Notes under the pieces: generated by a model
Database searches by the model: none
Told to the model about the DNA's origin: nothing
The model's input: only the letters and a program-made list of their open reading frames with translations
Assembly: GCA_029555965.1 (NCBI GenBank)
Contig: JAKQHY010000206.1
Span: 1-64,000 of the forward strand
DNA from: Chloroflexota bacterium
Lineage (GTDB): Bacteria > Chloroflexota > Anaerolineae > B4-G1 > SLSP01
Length of the DNA: 64,000 bases
Reading direction: 5' to 3'
In this document: positions 1 through 9,453 of the stretch, in pieces
How positions within the stretch are numbered: position 1 is the stretch's first letter
How the letters are laid out: each line of letters starts with the position of its first letter
Made by a program: the position numbers and the translations under genes

Positions 1-1
1 G

Positions 2-121
2 CCCACCGCTACGCCCACCCGGACGCCCACGCCCACCGCTACGCCTACCCGGACGCCCTCGCCCACCGCTACGCCCACCCGGACGCCCCCCCCCACTGCT
101 ACGCCCAGCCCGACGGTCACG
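2..121 (+). repeat. 30-bp tandem repeat, 4 units, coding for PTATPTRTP(T/S/P)
   Basis: cccaccgctacgcccacccggacgcccacg repeated at 2, 32, 62 and (degenerate) 92. Confidence 0.9.
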
Positions 122-1336
122 GAGACGCCTTCACCCGCGCCCACCCTGCCGCCCACCGCGCCACCGCCCTCCGCCACCCTTACCGTGACCGCGGCTGTGG
201 CTATAGTGGTCGAATCCTTGACGCTCCCACCGGAACCCACCGCCCTCAATGATCATTGGCTGATGCTGCCGCCGGCGCCCAATACCGCCTCCTATCCCAC
301 CCTGGCGGATTTTTGGGACGGCGCAGCCCAATTTGTTCTGGACGTATACAACACGGGATTGCCGATGGGGGAATCCGACACATTGGTGATGCGCAACGAG
401 GAACTCTGGGCCTATCTGCATACCAGCAGCGGCGCCAGCGGCGTGGTGGATCGTTGTGGAAATGCGGTTCCTTTCCCCGGCTGCACCGTCATCTACCGGA
501 GCCGAGACGGGGGGCGTTCGTTCTATCATGACGAACCGTTAACCTGCCAGTTTGAGTGCGCCGCGTGTCCGTGTGAAGCCGAGCGCGATCACGTCAACCA
601 GCAGCAATACCCACGGCTCGCCTACAATGGCAATACTCTCTTTCTGGTGTACGAATATCTGGGGCGAACGCGCTTGCGGCGTTCAGCGGATGGATTGGTA
701 TGGGGGCCTCCTGAGAAAGTGGCGGATACGGGGATCTGGAAACTGTGGTTGCGCAATTGCAATCCCGCCGAGCGTATCCACCCACATCCGTATGTGCCTT
801 ACGAGTATGAATGTCTCTCCGGGGGGCCGCCGGGAATTTTTACAATGGATGGGCGCGTCTACGTTTTTGTGGGGATGGGACAAAACCCCGGCGCGATGGG
901 CTGTTATGTCGGCCCGGCAACCGCTGCCGCCGAACAATTTGTGCGTTGCCAACACAACCCCTTGTTTGTCGGAGTGCCGGAATATGGGCCGCTGGAAGAA
1001 AAAGGCCCGCAGACCAATCCCTACTTCGACTTTCGCACCATCAGCTCGGCGGAAGTGCAACAGATTGGCGACCGCTTCTATATGCTTTACGAAGGCGTGC
1101 GCGGCCCCGGGCCGGGCGATGCCGGCGACACACAGTTTGGCCTGGGATTAGCCCGCAGCCACACTCATCAAATTGATGACGCCTGGGAAACTTACCCCCA
1201 CAATCCCATCCTGGTGGATTTGCCCGGCAATATTGGATTGGGACACGCTGACTTAATCGTCTGGCAGGGGCAGACGGTGTTATTCACTTCACTGGACGGG
1301 GCGGCGCGGAGTCGGCTGGTGCTGGTTTGGCAGTAG
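2..1336 (+). CDS. Secreted/surface protein, 5' truncated: Pro/Thr-rich linker followed by a beta-propeller (sialidase/GH43-like) domain
   Basis: Frame stays open from window base 2 ([20 protein letters not shown]...) into ORF 185-1336; repeated YRSRDGGRSF / RRSADGLVWG / LARSHTHQIDDAWETYPHNPIL strings are typical of five-bladed propellers. Confidence 0.7.
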   Translation, partial: PTATPTRTPTPTATPTRTPSPTATPTRTPPPTATPSPTVTETPSPAPTLPPTAPPPSATLTVTAAVAIVVESLTLPPEPTALNDHWLMLPPAPNTASYPTLADFWDGAAQFVLDVYNTGLPMGESDTLVMRNEELWAYLHTSSGASGVVDRCGNAVPFPGCTVIYRSRDGGRSFYHDEPLTCQFECAACPCEAERDHVNQQQYPRLAYNGNTLFLVYEYLGRTRLRRSADGLVWGPPEKVADTGIWKLWLRNCNPAERIHPHPYVPYEYECLSGGPPGIFTMDGRVYVFVGMGQNPGAMGCYVGPATAAAEQFVRCQHNPLFVGVPEYGPLEEKGPQTNPYFDFRTISSAEVQQIGDRFYMLYEGVRGPGPGDAGDTQFGLGLARSHTHQIDDAWETYPHNPILVDLPGNIGLGHADLIVWQGQTVLFTSLDGAARSRLVLVWQ

Positions 1337-1571
1337 GTCTGGCGGTCAAAAAGCGCGTAATGGCGCGCAGCGCCGAATGAAGTAGCACTTCCCCTAATGG
1401 CTCCATCTTGATGTCAATGAATAGATTTTCTTCAGGGATTTCATCATCCAAACGGTTTAGTTCATCCCGGAAAACTGCGATCAACTCTTCCTCATGTTCC
1501 TGCAAGAACAGCGCCACATCCTGACGCACCAGCTTGAAAATGCTTTCGCGAAGCCATCTACGCACACTCAC
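1284..1571 (-). CDS. Conserved hypothetical 95-aa protein
   Basis: ORF with balanced composition, MSVRRWLRESIFKLVRQDVALFLQEHEEELIAVFRDEL; overlaps the 3' end of the upstream CDS antisense. Confidence 0.55.
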   Translation of the reverse strand: MSVRRWLRESIFKLVRQDVALFLQEHEEELIAVFRDELNRLDDEIPEENLFIDIKMEPLGEVLLHSALRAITRFLTARPTAKPAPADSAPPRPVK

Positions 1572-1663
1572 ATGCCCTCCTCCGAAGATACTCTGATAGT
1601 CGTTAATCGGATAGTCTTACAGCCCAAAACCCTGCGGCTCTGGCGCCGCTGCTTGGTATTTGT

Positions 1664-1698
1664 CAAAAAACCGCCTGTGCAGTGATGACACAGGCGGT
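1664..1698 (-). terminator. Rho-independent terminator for the minus-strand operon
   Basis: 10-bp perfect inverted repeat accgcctgtg (1670-1679) / cacaggcggt (1689-1698), followed on the minus strand by a T-run (aaaaaa on +), 24 bp past the stop at 1722. Confidence 0.85.
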
Positions 1699-1721
1699 CT
1701 CAGATAATTTAGCAAGTGGTC

Positions 1722-2771
1722 TCAAAGCAGTCGTTCTAAATTCGCAAAGGGCACAAACGCCCGCTCTTTCCCCACATCAACATACACACCGGGCATCCGT
1801 GCGCCATTCTCCAACGGCACTGCCCCGGTCGGCATCTCAGCAATGATGCCGGAGGCGCTTGCATAAGGGCCACGCAGAACCCGCACGCGGTTCCCCACGG
1901 CCGGCGGCGATTCAGGGTCTACCGGGTTGCCGGCCTGCGTGGGCATGGGCGTCACAATATAGGGGCGTTTGAACGAGCTGCCGGCCTGCCACTGGCCGCT
2001 CACCGCAGCTTCGCGCCCATCAATCGAACGCAACAAATCAAAAATAGCCTGACACATAGGCATATCCCCAATACCCTCGGTGGCGATAACCGGAAACGTG
2101 ACGGTTTCTAACCGTTTCATCAAAGATGGCGGAATGCTGCCCACAATAATACCCCGCACTTGCATCTCAATCGCGTGCTCCAGCGTCTCCTCATCAATCT
2201 TCGAGCCGCCCACCAGAATTGCGCCCTGGGCGGAAGCATCAATATGTTTGGGGCGCATAGGATTTTTAGGCGCGCGCACCACCGCCCGCATCACCCCAAA
2301 CGCCTCACGCCCATTGCCCCAGGCTGCCTGGATGTGCGCCCCCACCGTCTCAATGACAACCCCTTCACCGGGAAGCACTGTTACCACCGTGCCGGGGACC
2401 AGCGCGTTGAGCCGGATCAACGTTGGCGGCGCTTCCAGCCATAAACGCCCGCGCCCCTTTCCTACAATGACGCCGCTAATGGGAGCGCGCACCGCCCGGG
2501 CGCCCAGGCCGCCCCTTGTCGCCAACACATCGCCTTCGTTGACGTTATCGCCATCTTTCACCCGGACACAGGTTGCCGTCTTTTTGACCGGCACATCCAA
2601 TTCCCGCGCCACATCAATAATGCGAAAATCCGGCGGCTCATTGGCTTGCGCCACAATGTGCGCCGGTTCCACCGGATCGCCAACCCGCGCCAGGACTTCC
2701 CCCTTACGGGGCAGACGCCGCGTCGTGCGAATAATCGTCAAGGGATTCACGATGGTGTAGGATACAAACAT
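1722..2771 (-). CDS. Uncharacterised protein with C-terminal KOW-like segment
   Basis: 349-aa ORF; N-terminal biotinyl/RnfC-like turn motifs (GDNVNEGDVLATRGGLGARAVRAPISGVIVGKG), C-terminal GNRVRVLRGPYASASGIIAEMP. Confidence 0.8.
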   Translation of the reverse strand: MFVSYTIVNPLTIIRTTRRLPRKGEVLARVGDPVEPAHIVAQANEPPDFRIIDVARELDVPVKKTATCVRVKDGDNVNEGDVLATRGGLGARAVRAPISGVIVGKGRGRLWLEAPPTLIRLNALVPGTVVTVLPGEGVVIETVGAHIQAAWGNGREAFGVMRAVVRAPKNPMRPKHIDASAQGAILVGGSKIDEETLEHAIEMQVRGIIVGSIPPSLMKRLETVTFPVIATEGIGDMPMCQAIFDLLRSIDGREAAVSGQWQAGSSFKRPYIVTPMPTQAGNPVDPESPPAVGNRVRVLRGPYASASGIIAEMPTGAVPLENGARMPGVYVDVGKERAFVPFANLERLL

Positions 2772-2772
2772 A

Positions 2773-4524
2773 TTAGCCCCCTACATCCCACAACCAGCGA
2801 TTGAGCAGCCGGTGGCGCTGATCGACATTGTCCGGCAGCACCAGGGGACGCCCGCGCGCATCCACAATCAACCCGACCAGGCCGCCAATCGCCTGGACGG
2901 CGCCGCCGCGCCCCGGCCCCAGCCCCACATCAAAGCGCCGGCTGGGACGGAGTTCCAATGTAGCGCGCTGTCCCGGCAGCAGCGGCCAGATTTCGATTTC
3001 GCCATAATGCGCCTCTACATCCAATTTACCACCATCTTCATACATAATACTCACCTTAAGGATCGTATCGCCATGATGCGCCCGTCCCAACGGAGAAAGC
3101 ACCGTTCCTAGCGAGACCAAAGTGCCGGCTTCTAGCGCGGAAGCCGCCGCCAAGGGTTTGACGCCGGCCACGGCGCCCAGGGCGGGAGTGGCCCGATTGA
3201 CATCCAACAGGACCGTTGAAATGCCAAGCGGCTGCAACCCATCCAGAACCGTCAGTAACGCCTGTCCCGGGCGCGGCATATGAACAATGCCCCCACCGGA
3301 AACCAGGATGGGGTCAAGGCGCGGCATCATGCCCGATACCTGGGTGGCCCGTCCGGTATCCCAGGTGGATTGAGCAACCGCCAGCGCGGAACGTAACATT
3401 TCGCGTACCACGGCCTGCTCCACCCACAATTCCCGCGGCTCCTGAGGAACCGTCCAGGGGCGCAGGGCGCGATTGTGCAGCAGCGTCAGCACCTCTTCTT
3501 CCTCGATGTCCTCCGGGATCCATTTCAGCAAGGGCGCGATCCCATGTTCCTGCACCCACGCCACCGGCCCATAGGCAATCCCCCGGCTATAAACGGTGAC
3601 ATACGGACGGCCATCAAACGTCGCAGCGACAATCGTATTAGCCGCTCCCAGGTCTACCCCCAAAACGCCCCGGTCGGGGTTCCCCTCGCGGCGCCACAGA
3701 AAATCCACTACACGGGAAAAAGCGGTGGCGGTGGGCTGCACCGGCAAGCGCGACCATTGGCTCAGTGTATCCACACCCGGCGCAGCCGTCAGACGTTTTT
3801 CCGCATAGATACGCTCCAATGCGACCTGAGCCGGGCCGAGATGCTCGACGCCAATGGCCGGATGCACGTTATCCACGACTTCGATGCGGGTAATATCCCC
3901 CATCAACTTCGTCACCCGCGCGCGCAACGCCGAATTCCCGGCATATAACACCATCGGGCGCTGTCCTTTTTCCAGCATGTAGGAAGCCAGCGCAATCGCA
4001 TCGGCCAGTTCCAGCACCGGGCGCGTCGCGCCGCCTTCCACGCCGCCCACCAATAAAATCACATCAGGTTCGCTATCGCGGATCACGCGCGCCCACATTT
4101 CTTGGGGGGAACGCATGTTGCCCTCACGGGAGAGGATTGCCTGAATGTTGGTGTACGTCGCCGTCGCCGTGCGGCGCGCACTTTCGAGGCTCATCTCCCG
4201 CACCAGGCCGGCCAGGATCAACCGCAACGGTTCTGGCGCGCTCATGATGACCACGAAAGCATCTACCCCCTGAAGGTTGTGGCGCGGGGTAAGCAAGCGC
4301 CCGTGCAGATAGAGGGGACGGCCGGTGATTTGCTCGATCTCGTTGATCGCATGGACGATACCCACGCTGATATCGCTCCAGGGTGGATTGAGAGTTGTGG
4401 GGGTCTCAGCTTGCGCCACAAACCGGTAATTGCCCTCAACCCTTTCCAGCAGCAGTAGTTTGGTGATGACCGTGCCACAATCGGCAATCAAAATAGATTC
4501 AATAGATGATTCTTCTGGCATCAA
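2773..4524 (-). CDS. Glutamate mutase MutL-family actin-fold ATPase-like protein
   Basis: 583 aa; N-terminal ILIADCGTVITKLLLLE phosphate-loop pattern, LLVGGVEGGATRPVLELADAIA and GVLGVDLGAANTIVAAT, typical of the MutL (glutamate mutase L) family. Confidence 0.8.
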   Translation of the reverse strand: MMPEESSIESILIADCGTVITKLLLLERVEGNYRFVAQAETPTTLNPPWSDISVGIVHAINEIEQITGRPLYLHGRLLTPRHNLQGVDAFVVIMSAPEPLRLILAGLVREMSLESARRTATATYTNIQAILSREGNMRSPQEMWARVIRDSEPDVILLVGGVEGGATRPVLELADAIALASYMLEKGQRPMVLYAGNSALRARVTKLMGDITRIEVVDNVHPAIGVEHLGPAQVALERIYAEKRLTAAPGVDTLSQWSRLPVQPTATAFSRVVDFLWRREGNPDRGVLGVDLGAANTIVAATFDGRPYVTVYSRGIAYGPVAWVQEHGIAPLLKWIPEDIEEEEVLTLLHNRALRPWTVPQEPRELWVEQAVVREMLRSALAVAQSTWDTGRATQVSGMMPRLDPILVSGGGIVHMPRPGQALLTVLDGLQPLGISTVLLDVNRATPALGAVAGVKPLAAASALEAGTLVSLGTVLSPLGRAHHGDTILKVSIMYEDGGKLDVEAHYGEIEIWPLLPGQRATLELRPSRRFDVGLGPGRGGAVQAIGGLVGLIVDARGRPLVLPDNVDQRHRLLNRWLWDVGG

Positions 4525-4531
4525 TACCCCC

Positions 4532-5206
4532 CTAGGCGGGGAAGATCAAGCGGAAAATGCGCCACACCTGAAGTACCAGTGTAGTGAGCGCCGTAGTGAG
4601 CGCGCCGGAGAAAAGCAACGCCAGAGCGCACAAAATGAAGAAATGTCCCAAGCGCTCCGTCCAACGCCACAACAGGCCGAAACGCCCACGCGGATTGCGC
4701 TCGCGCGGAGAAAAAACCAGCAGCGAAGTCCCCACACCAACCATCACCACCAGTCCCTGGAGCACTCCCCAAGGCGGCTTCCCCAGGGACAACGCGGCGC
4801 CGGTCGCCGTCATCTGCGGGATCAGCGTCCCCAGCAACGCGCCGGAGACGGCGACGGCCGCCCCCACCCCCAACAAGAAACCCATTGTGATATTTCCGAG
4901 CAAGCCCAGGTTTCCTTGAACTTTGGGGGATGCAAACCCCTTGAATATGAGCAACACCCCCAACAACAAGGGAATCACATAGATAAAACGCTCGCCTACC
5001 CTGGCGGAAGAATCCAACGCCACCAGGATCCATCCCCAAAGGACTTGCTTCAAAAGAACCCCCAAAAGGTAACCGGTACTGCCGCCAACCAATAGCGCCA
5101 ACGCCCAACGATAGAGGACATTGTCCCCAAACACATAACTAAATAGCATAAGCGTAAGCACGGCGCCGACAATCAGGCCAATCATCTCTAAATCTATCGG
5201 TATCAT
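4532..5206 (-). CDS. Polytopic membrane protein, unknown function
   Basis: 224 aa with several hydrophobic helices; overlapping shorter ORFs are frame artefacts. Confidence 0.8.
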   Translation of the reverse strand: MIPIDLEMIGLIVGAVLTLMLFSYVFGDNVLYRWALALLVGGSTGYLLGVLLKQVLWGWILVALDSSARVGERFIYVIPLLLGVLLIFKGFASPKVQGNLGLLGNITMGFLLGVGAAVAVSGALLGTLIPQMTATGAALSLGKPPWGVLQGLVVMVGVGTSLLVFSPRERNPRGRFGLLWRWTERLGHFFILCALALLFSGALTTALTTLVLQVWRIFRLIFPA

Positions 5207-5209
5207 AAA

Positions 5210-8200
5210 TTACTTGGCTCCCTTTTTCCCGGCTGCCACAGCATAAAGCAATCCGCACAACAACAACCCGGCAGCAACCCAGTGGGTCAGCAGCAGTGCA
5301 TTGAGTACCCGCGTCAGGTCCAATGTCCCCAGTTGCGCAAATTCACCTTGATAGAGCAATTGACGGTACGTCGCCAGATCGGCGAGACCCACCAACCAGC
5401 CGTTCAGGTCTCGAGTCTCAAAGTAAGGCATAATGAAGGCCCCATGGGCCGCATTGGTGCAAACGCCGATGGGCAGCGGACGACGCGCGGCGGCGTTCTG
5501 TTCGATCCAGCCGCGCAGAGGTTCAAGTCGCGCCGCCACCACCAGCATCCGGTCGGCCTCCAATGCCACATCGCGATTCAGAAAATCGGCAATTCCACTG
5601 GCAGCGCCAACCCGGTAAACGGACTCGGTAGAAGATAACGTGTTGGTCATTGCATGGCTGGTTAACAACGCCTGAATTAGCCCCGCGCCTTCAGGCAAAG
5701 TGCTGACCGCGATCACGTTAACCTGGCGCGCTGCCAATTGCTCCAACAAGGTGTCTACAATGGGCTGCATCTCGACAGCCTCCGCCGGGCCATATTCCAA
5801 AGCCAAAATGACCGAGTCTCCCGGCGACAGGGACTCTACATGGGCCTTGAGTTTCCCCAACCCCGGCCGGGCGTCCGGAGGTGGAGTCTGGCCCAAACTT
5901 TCGCCATCCCACCACAGCCCCACCACTGCCGCGACAAGCAACAGCAACGCCATCGCTATACGCAGCAACTGCGCGCCCAAGCCCGGTCGGCCGTGCTGCT
6001 GCGCGATGGGGCGCGCTTTGCCGCGCGGCTGTTCCAACAACTGCTGCCACAACTGCGCCTGCTGCACAATCACCTCCGGCGTCTGCGGCAGGGGAATGGG
6101 TGCAAAATTCTCCGGAATATCCACCGCCAGCAAGGGAGCGATAACGCCGGCCAAACCGGCCAGTGGGCCAGACTCTTCGGCAGGTCCTAGATATTTCTCT
6201 GAGACAACCTCTCCAGCGCTGGTGACGGTGGGACGCAATTGCTGCACCCATTCAGGAATTTCGGCGCGGGCTAACCCGGAGGCAGCGTCTACAGCCGGCG
6301 ATCCCTTGTCCAAAATTCCGGCGATTTCGGGCGGCAGCGCCGGTAAGGGGCCGGTGCCCGATGGTCGCAATTGCTGAAGCCATGTAGGGACATTGGCGCG
6401 CGCCAAATCCTCGCCGGCCGGGATTTCCGGGATATCGGGCGCTTCCTCTGCTTCCGCAGGAATCAATGCGTCCAGCCAACTCGGCGTCTCCTCCGTAGAT
6501 TCCACAGCCGCTTCCGGTTCCCGCGTGACGGGCCGACTCATAGCGCCGTCCAATGCGCCTGGGACAAAAGCCGGCGCGGCGGGTGTGGCGGCGGATTCCT
6601 CTTCTCCTATATTGGCTAACCAATCCGGCAACTCGGCCTCTTCCGACCGGTCTGTCGGGGCGACGCCTTGCAAACGACGCGCGGCAAGTTTCCCAGGCGC
6701 TGCCTGCGGCGTAGCCGGCTCTACCGTCTGAAGCCAATCCGGTATCTCGGCCATCTCTGGCGCTTCGGTGAAAACAGCGGTGGTCGAGGGCGCGCGGCCG
6801 GTCACGTCGGGCGCATCGGCAGGCTCTTGTTCAAAAATATCGGCAGCGGGCGGCGTTGCAGCTCCCCCTTCAGGTTGCTCGCCAGCGGCTAACCAGTCGG
6901 GGAGGTCTTCTTCAGCCTCGGCCTCAGCAACGATGTTCGCCAGCCAATCCGGCAGCGCGGCCTTCTCCGGTATGGAGGTGTTCGGGGGCGTCAGATCCTC
7001 GTCCTCTTCTGTCACAGCGCCAGCCAGCCAATCCGGCAATTCAGCAACGGGTTCAAGCAGTTGGTCCGGAGTCGTCAATTCCGCGACTGTCTCCGCTTCG
7101 GTTTCCTCAACCAATCCCGCGATCCAGTCCGGCAGTTCGACGGCGGGTTCGGTCACCGCGCCAGAGATGGGCGACTCCGCGGATGCCTCCGCTTCGGTTT
7201 CCTCGACCAATCCCGCGATCCAATCTGGCAGTTCGGCGGCGGGTTTGACCGGCTCCGCGAAAGCGTCTGGTTCCGCAACCTCCTCCGGTTCTGTTTCAGG
7301 AACGAGGCCCGCCAACCAATCCGAGGATTCCTCTGAAGCGGTCGGCTCTCTTCGAACCACAGGTGTCCCTGCCGAAGAAGCGCCCGAAGGCGCAGTAGGC
7401 GACGGCCTGGTCGGAGGCGCGTCGGCGTTGATCAGCAACCAGTTCGGGAGGGGCAGCAATCCAGCCGACGCCGGCGGCCCGCCTGGAACTGCGTATTGCA
7501 GCAGCCATGAAGGAATCTCTGCGGATCTGCTCCCCGGCGCAGCCGCATCAGGATCAGCCAGCGCCACCAACCAATCCGGTAAAGGACGGGCTGGCGCTAT
7601 TTCAATGGTATCGTCGCGCACAGCCTCCGGCGCGGCATCTTCTGAGAGTTCGGCAAACGCAAGGGGTGGGGAAATGGGCAGCGCCTCGGCAGTGGATTCT
7701 GCTTCAGAAAAACCCTGCGTCCAATCCAATTCCAAAACCTCTTCCTCTTCCTCTGCCCCTTCCGGCGCCCCCGCGCCCACCAGTCCGACGCGCCAATCAT
7801 CGGGGGCGGGTTCGGTAATCGGTTCCACCGCGTCCATGCTGCGCAACCAATCGGGGCCGCCAAGTTCCTCGTCCACCGGTTCTCCCACGCCCGTGTCGGA
7901 CAGCCAATCGGGCTGCTCGTCTGTTTCTTCCTCGGCGGAGGATCCGGTCAAACCAAAGTCGTCAAGCCAATCGGGCAATGGCGCCGCCTCTGCCGGATCC
8001 GCGAGCGGCAGGGCCGGCGGGGGAGCCGATTGGCGCGCGGCAGGGGATGGTTCGGGCGACATCAGCTCATGCAGCCAGTCGGGCGGGGCAGATTCTTCTG
8101 TAGGCTCCGATTCAGTCGCCACGGTAGGCTCCGGTTCAGTCGCCACCAAGCCCGACAGCCAGTCGGCTTCCTGTCCTGTGGGAGAAGGCGCAGGCGTTTG

Positions 8201-8839
8201 CTCCTCCTGATCGGAGAGCCAGTCGGCTAATACGGATGGGGCGGCGCCGGCGTCAGGTCCGGCAAGGCCCGATAGCCAATCAGGCAAGGCCGGTTCGGAT
8301 GACGGAGAAGCAGGGGGAGTGGGTTGCGCCGGCGAAGGTGATGGAGGGGCCGCTTCTTGCCCCAGACCCGCCAACCAATCGGGCAGTTCCGCCGGGGCAG
8401 GAGGCTCCGCCGAAGTTGCCGCGCCCGCCGGTTCCTCCCCTCCCAACCCGGCCAGCCAATCGGGCAAGACGCCTTCAGCGACAGCCGCTTCAGGTTGCCC
8501 CGATGCGGGAGAAGTGTCGCTTAATTCCAGCAGCCAATCGGGCAGTTCGGTATTCTCAGGGACCGCTTCAATGGAACGTGTTGGCAAAGAGATGCTCTTC
8601 AAACCCGACATGGTGGACTCGGTGCTGCTGGGCGCGGCGGGGCGCGACCGCAATCCAGCGGTAGGCATCAAACGAGCATGGCACTTGTCACAGAAAACGT
8701 TACCCACGGGATTCATGGCGCCGCAATTCGGGCAACGGATTTCCGTGTGCTGCAAAGCAGCGCCACATTCGTTACAAAAACGGCTATTATCTCGATTCAG
8801 CGTACCACATTTTGAACAGCGAATCATACGTAAACTCAC
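5210..8839 (-). CDS. Double zinc-ribbon membrane protein with about 26 LPDWLxxL motif repeats
   Basis: 1209 aa: N-terminal CSKCGTLNRDNSRFCNECG and CPNCGAMNPVGNVFCDKC; acidic/Pro-rich region with repeated LPDWLAGL; C-terminal TM helix (LLRIAMALLLLVAAVVGLWW), extracytoplasmic-type domain and second TM helix. Confidence 0.9.
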   Translation of the reverse strand: MSLRMIRCSKCGTLNRDNSRFCNECGAALQHTEIRCPNCGAMNPVGNVFCDKCHARLMPTAGLRSRPAAPSSTESTMSGLKSISLPTRSIEAVPENTELPDWLLELSDTSPASGQPEAAVAEGVLPDWLAGLGGEEPAGAATSAEPPAPAELPDWLAGLGQEAAPPSPSPAQPTPPASPSSEPALPDWLSGLAGPDAGAAPSVLADWLSDQEEQTPAPSPTGQEADWLSGLVATEPEPTVATESEPTEESAPPDWLHELMSPEPSPAARQSAPPPALPLADPAEAAPLPDWLDDFGLTGSSAEEETDEQPDWLSDTGVGEPVDEELGGPDWLRSMDAVEPITEPAPDDWRVGLVGAGAPEGAEEEEEVLELDWTQGFSEAESTAEALPISPPLAFAELSEDAAPEAVRDDTIEIAPARPLPDWLVALADPDAAAPGSRSAEIPSWLLQYAVPGGPPASAGLLPLPNWLLINADAPPTRPSPTAPSGASSAGTPVVRREPTASEESSDWLAGLVPETEPEEVAEPDAFAEPVKPAAELPDWIAGLVEETEAEASAESPISGAVTEPAVELPDWIAGLVEETEAETVAELTTPDQLLEPVAELPDWLAGAVTEEDEDLTPPNTSIPEKAALPDWLANIVAEAEAEEDLPDWLAAGEQPEGGAATPPAADIFEQEPADAPDVTGRAPSTTAVFTEAPEMAEIPDWLQTVEPATPQAAPGKLAARRLQGVAPTDRSEEAELPDWLANIGEEESAATPAAPAFVPGALDGAMSRPVTREPEAAVESTEETPSWLDALIPAEAEEAPDIPEIPAGEDLARANVPTWLQQLRPSGTGPLPALPPEIAGILDKGSPAVDAASGLARAEIPEWVQQLRPTVTSAGEVVSEKYLGPAEESGPLAGLAGVIAPLLAVDIPENFAPIPLPQTPEVIVQQAQLWQQLLEQPRGKARPIAQQHGRPGLGAQLLRIAMALLLLVAAVVGLWWDGESLGQTPPPDARPGLGKLKAHVESLSPGDSVILALEYGPAEAVEMQPIVDTLLEQLAARQVNVIAVSTLPEGAGLIQALLTSHAMTNTLSSTESVYRVGAASGIADFLNRDVALEADRMLVVAARLEPLRGWIEQNAAARRPLPIGVCTNAAHGAFIMPYFETRDLNGWLVGLADLATYRQLLYQGEFAQLGTLDLTRVLNALLLTHWVAAGLLLCGLLYAVAAGKKGAK
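5980..8560 (-). repeat. Array of LPDWLxxL-encoding motifs (about 26, irregular spacing)
   Basis: On the + strand seen as recurring cagccaatc(c/g)ggcaa/g blocks, e.g. 8453-8466, 8373-8386, 7128-7140, 6938-6950. Confidence 0.85.
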
Positions 8840-9444
8840 TCATCACTGTGCGGCCGGTCGGTTCCCAGGATGACGCGCAGGCCGGTTAGGGTAATGCCCA
8901 GGGCCACACCAATCGCCAGCCCTCGGGTGCCAGACATTGCCAGGGTATTCAATAATTGCAGGATAGTTTGGAGCAGCGGCGGATAAATATAAGGGATCGT
9001 GGCAAATAAAAACAAAATGGTCAAACCCACAAAGAGCAGCGTGCCGACGTTGCGGCGCGTTTGCATAGCACGTATGCCGGCCAACAGTAACGTGAGGCCG
9101 GTCAAGGCCAATAAGGCCGCCTCGCCAGGCACGAGCACGTAATGGAGGAAATATTGCGGCCATTCTCCCCCAGCACCTTGCCAAAGCACCAGACCCAGGC
9201 TGGCGAGAAAGGAGAGGATGATCAGCAGGCTGCCGATCTTATGTTTGCCATCCCGCAAGCGCCCCAGATGAACCCGCAGGAGGTTAATGGAGGCCAGCAG
9301 CAACGCAAACGCGCTGAGCAACACGGCCCAGCGGATTAAGACAAAACGAATGTCGCTCAACGGACGGACGGGAATCAGGGTTCCCAGCAATACCAGGATG
9401 CCTGCCAACATCGCGCTGGCCGTCGGGATTGTGCGTTTGAACAT
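8836..9444 (-). CDS. Polytopic membrane protein, unknown function
   Basis: 202 aa, about 6 hydrophobic segments; stop overlaps the start of the next gene (ATGA). Confidence 0.8.
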   Translation of the reverse strand: MFKRTIPTASAMLAGILVLLGTLIPVRPLSDIRFVLIRWAVLLSAFALLLASINLLRVHLGRLRDGKHKIGSLLIILSFLASLGLVLWQGAGGEWPQYFLHYVLVPGEAALLALTGLTLLLAGIRAMQTRRNVGTLLFVGLTILFLFATIPYIYPPLLQTILQLLNTLAMSGTRGLAIGVALGITLTGLRVILGTDRPHSDE

Positions 9445-9453
9445 ACCTTCAGC

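Noticed and set aside
2-121. Possible CRISPR array at window start
   Set aside because: 30-bp units are contiguous with no unique spacers and translate in frame to a Pro/Thr linker.
6768-8210. 480-aa plus-strand ORF with repeated NQSG/SQSG motifs
   Set aside because: It is the exact antisense of the LPDWL-repeat gene; the repeats mirror the cagccaatcgggc blocks coding for PDWL on the minus strand and composition is Ser/Gly/Ala-biased.
5210-8839. LPDWL repeats as a CRISPR-like or DNA-level repeat
   Set aside because: Spacing is irregular and conservation follows codons for PDWL; the signal is at protein level.
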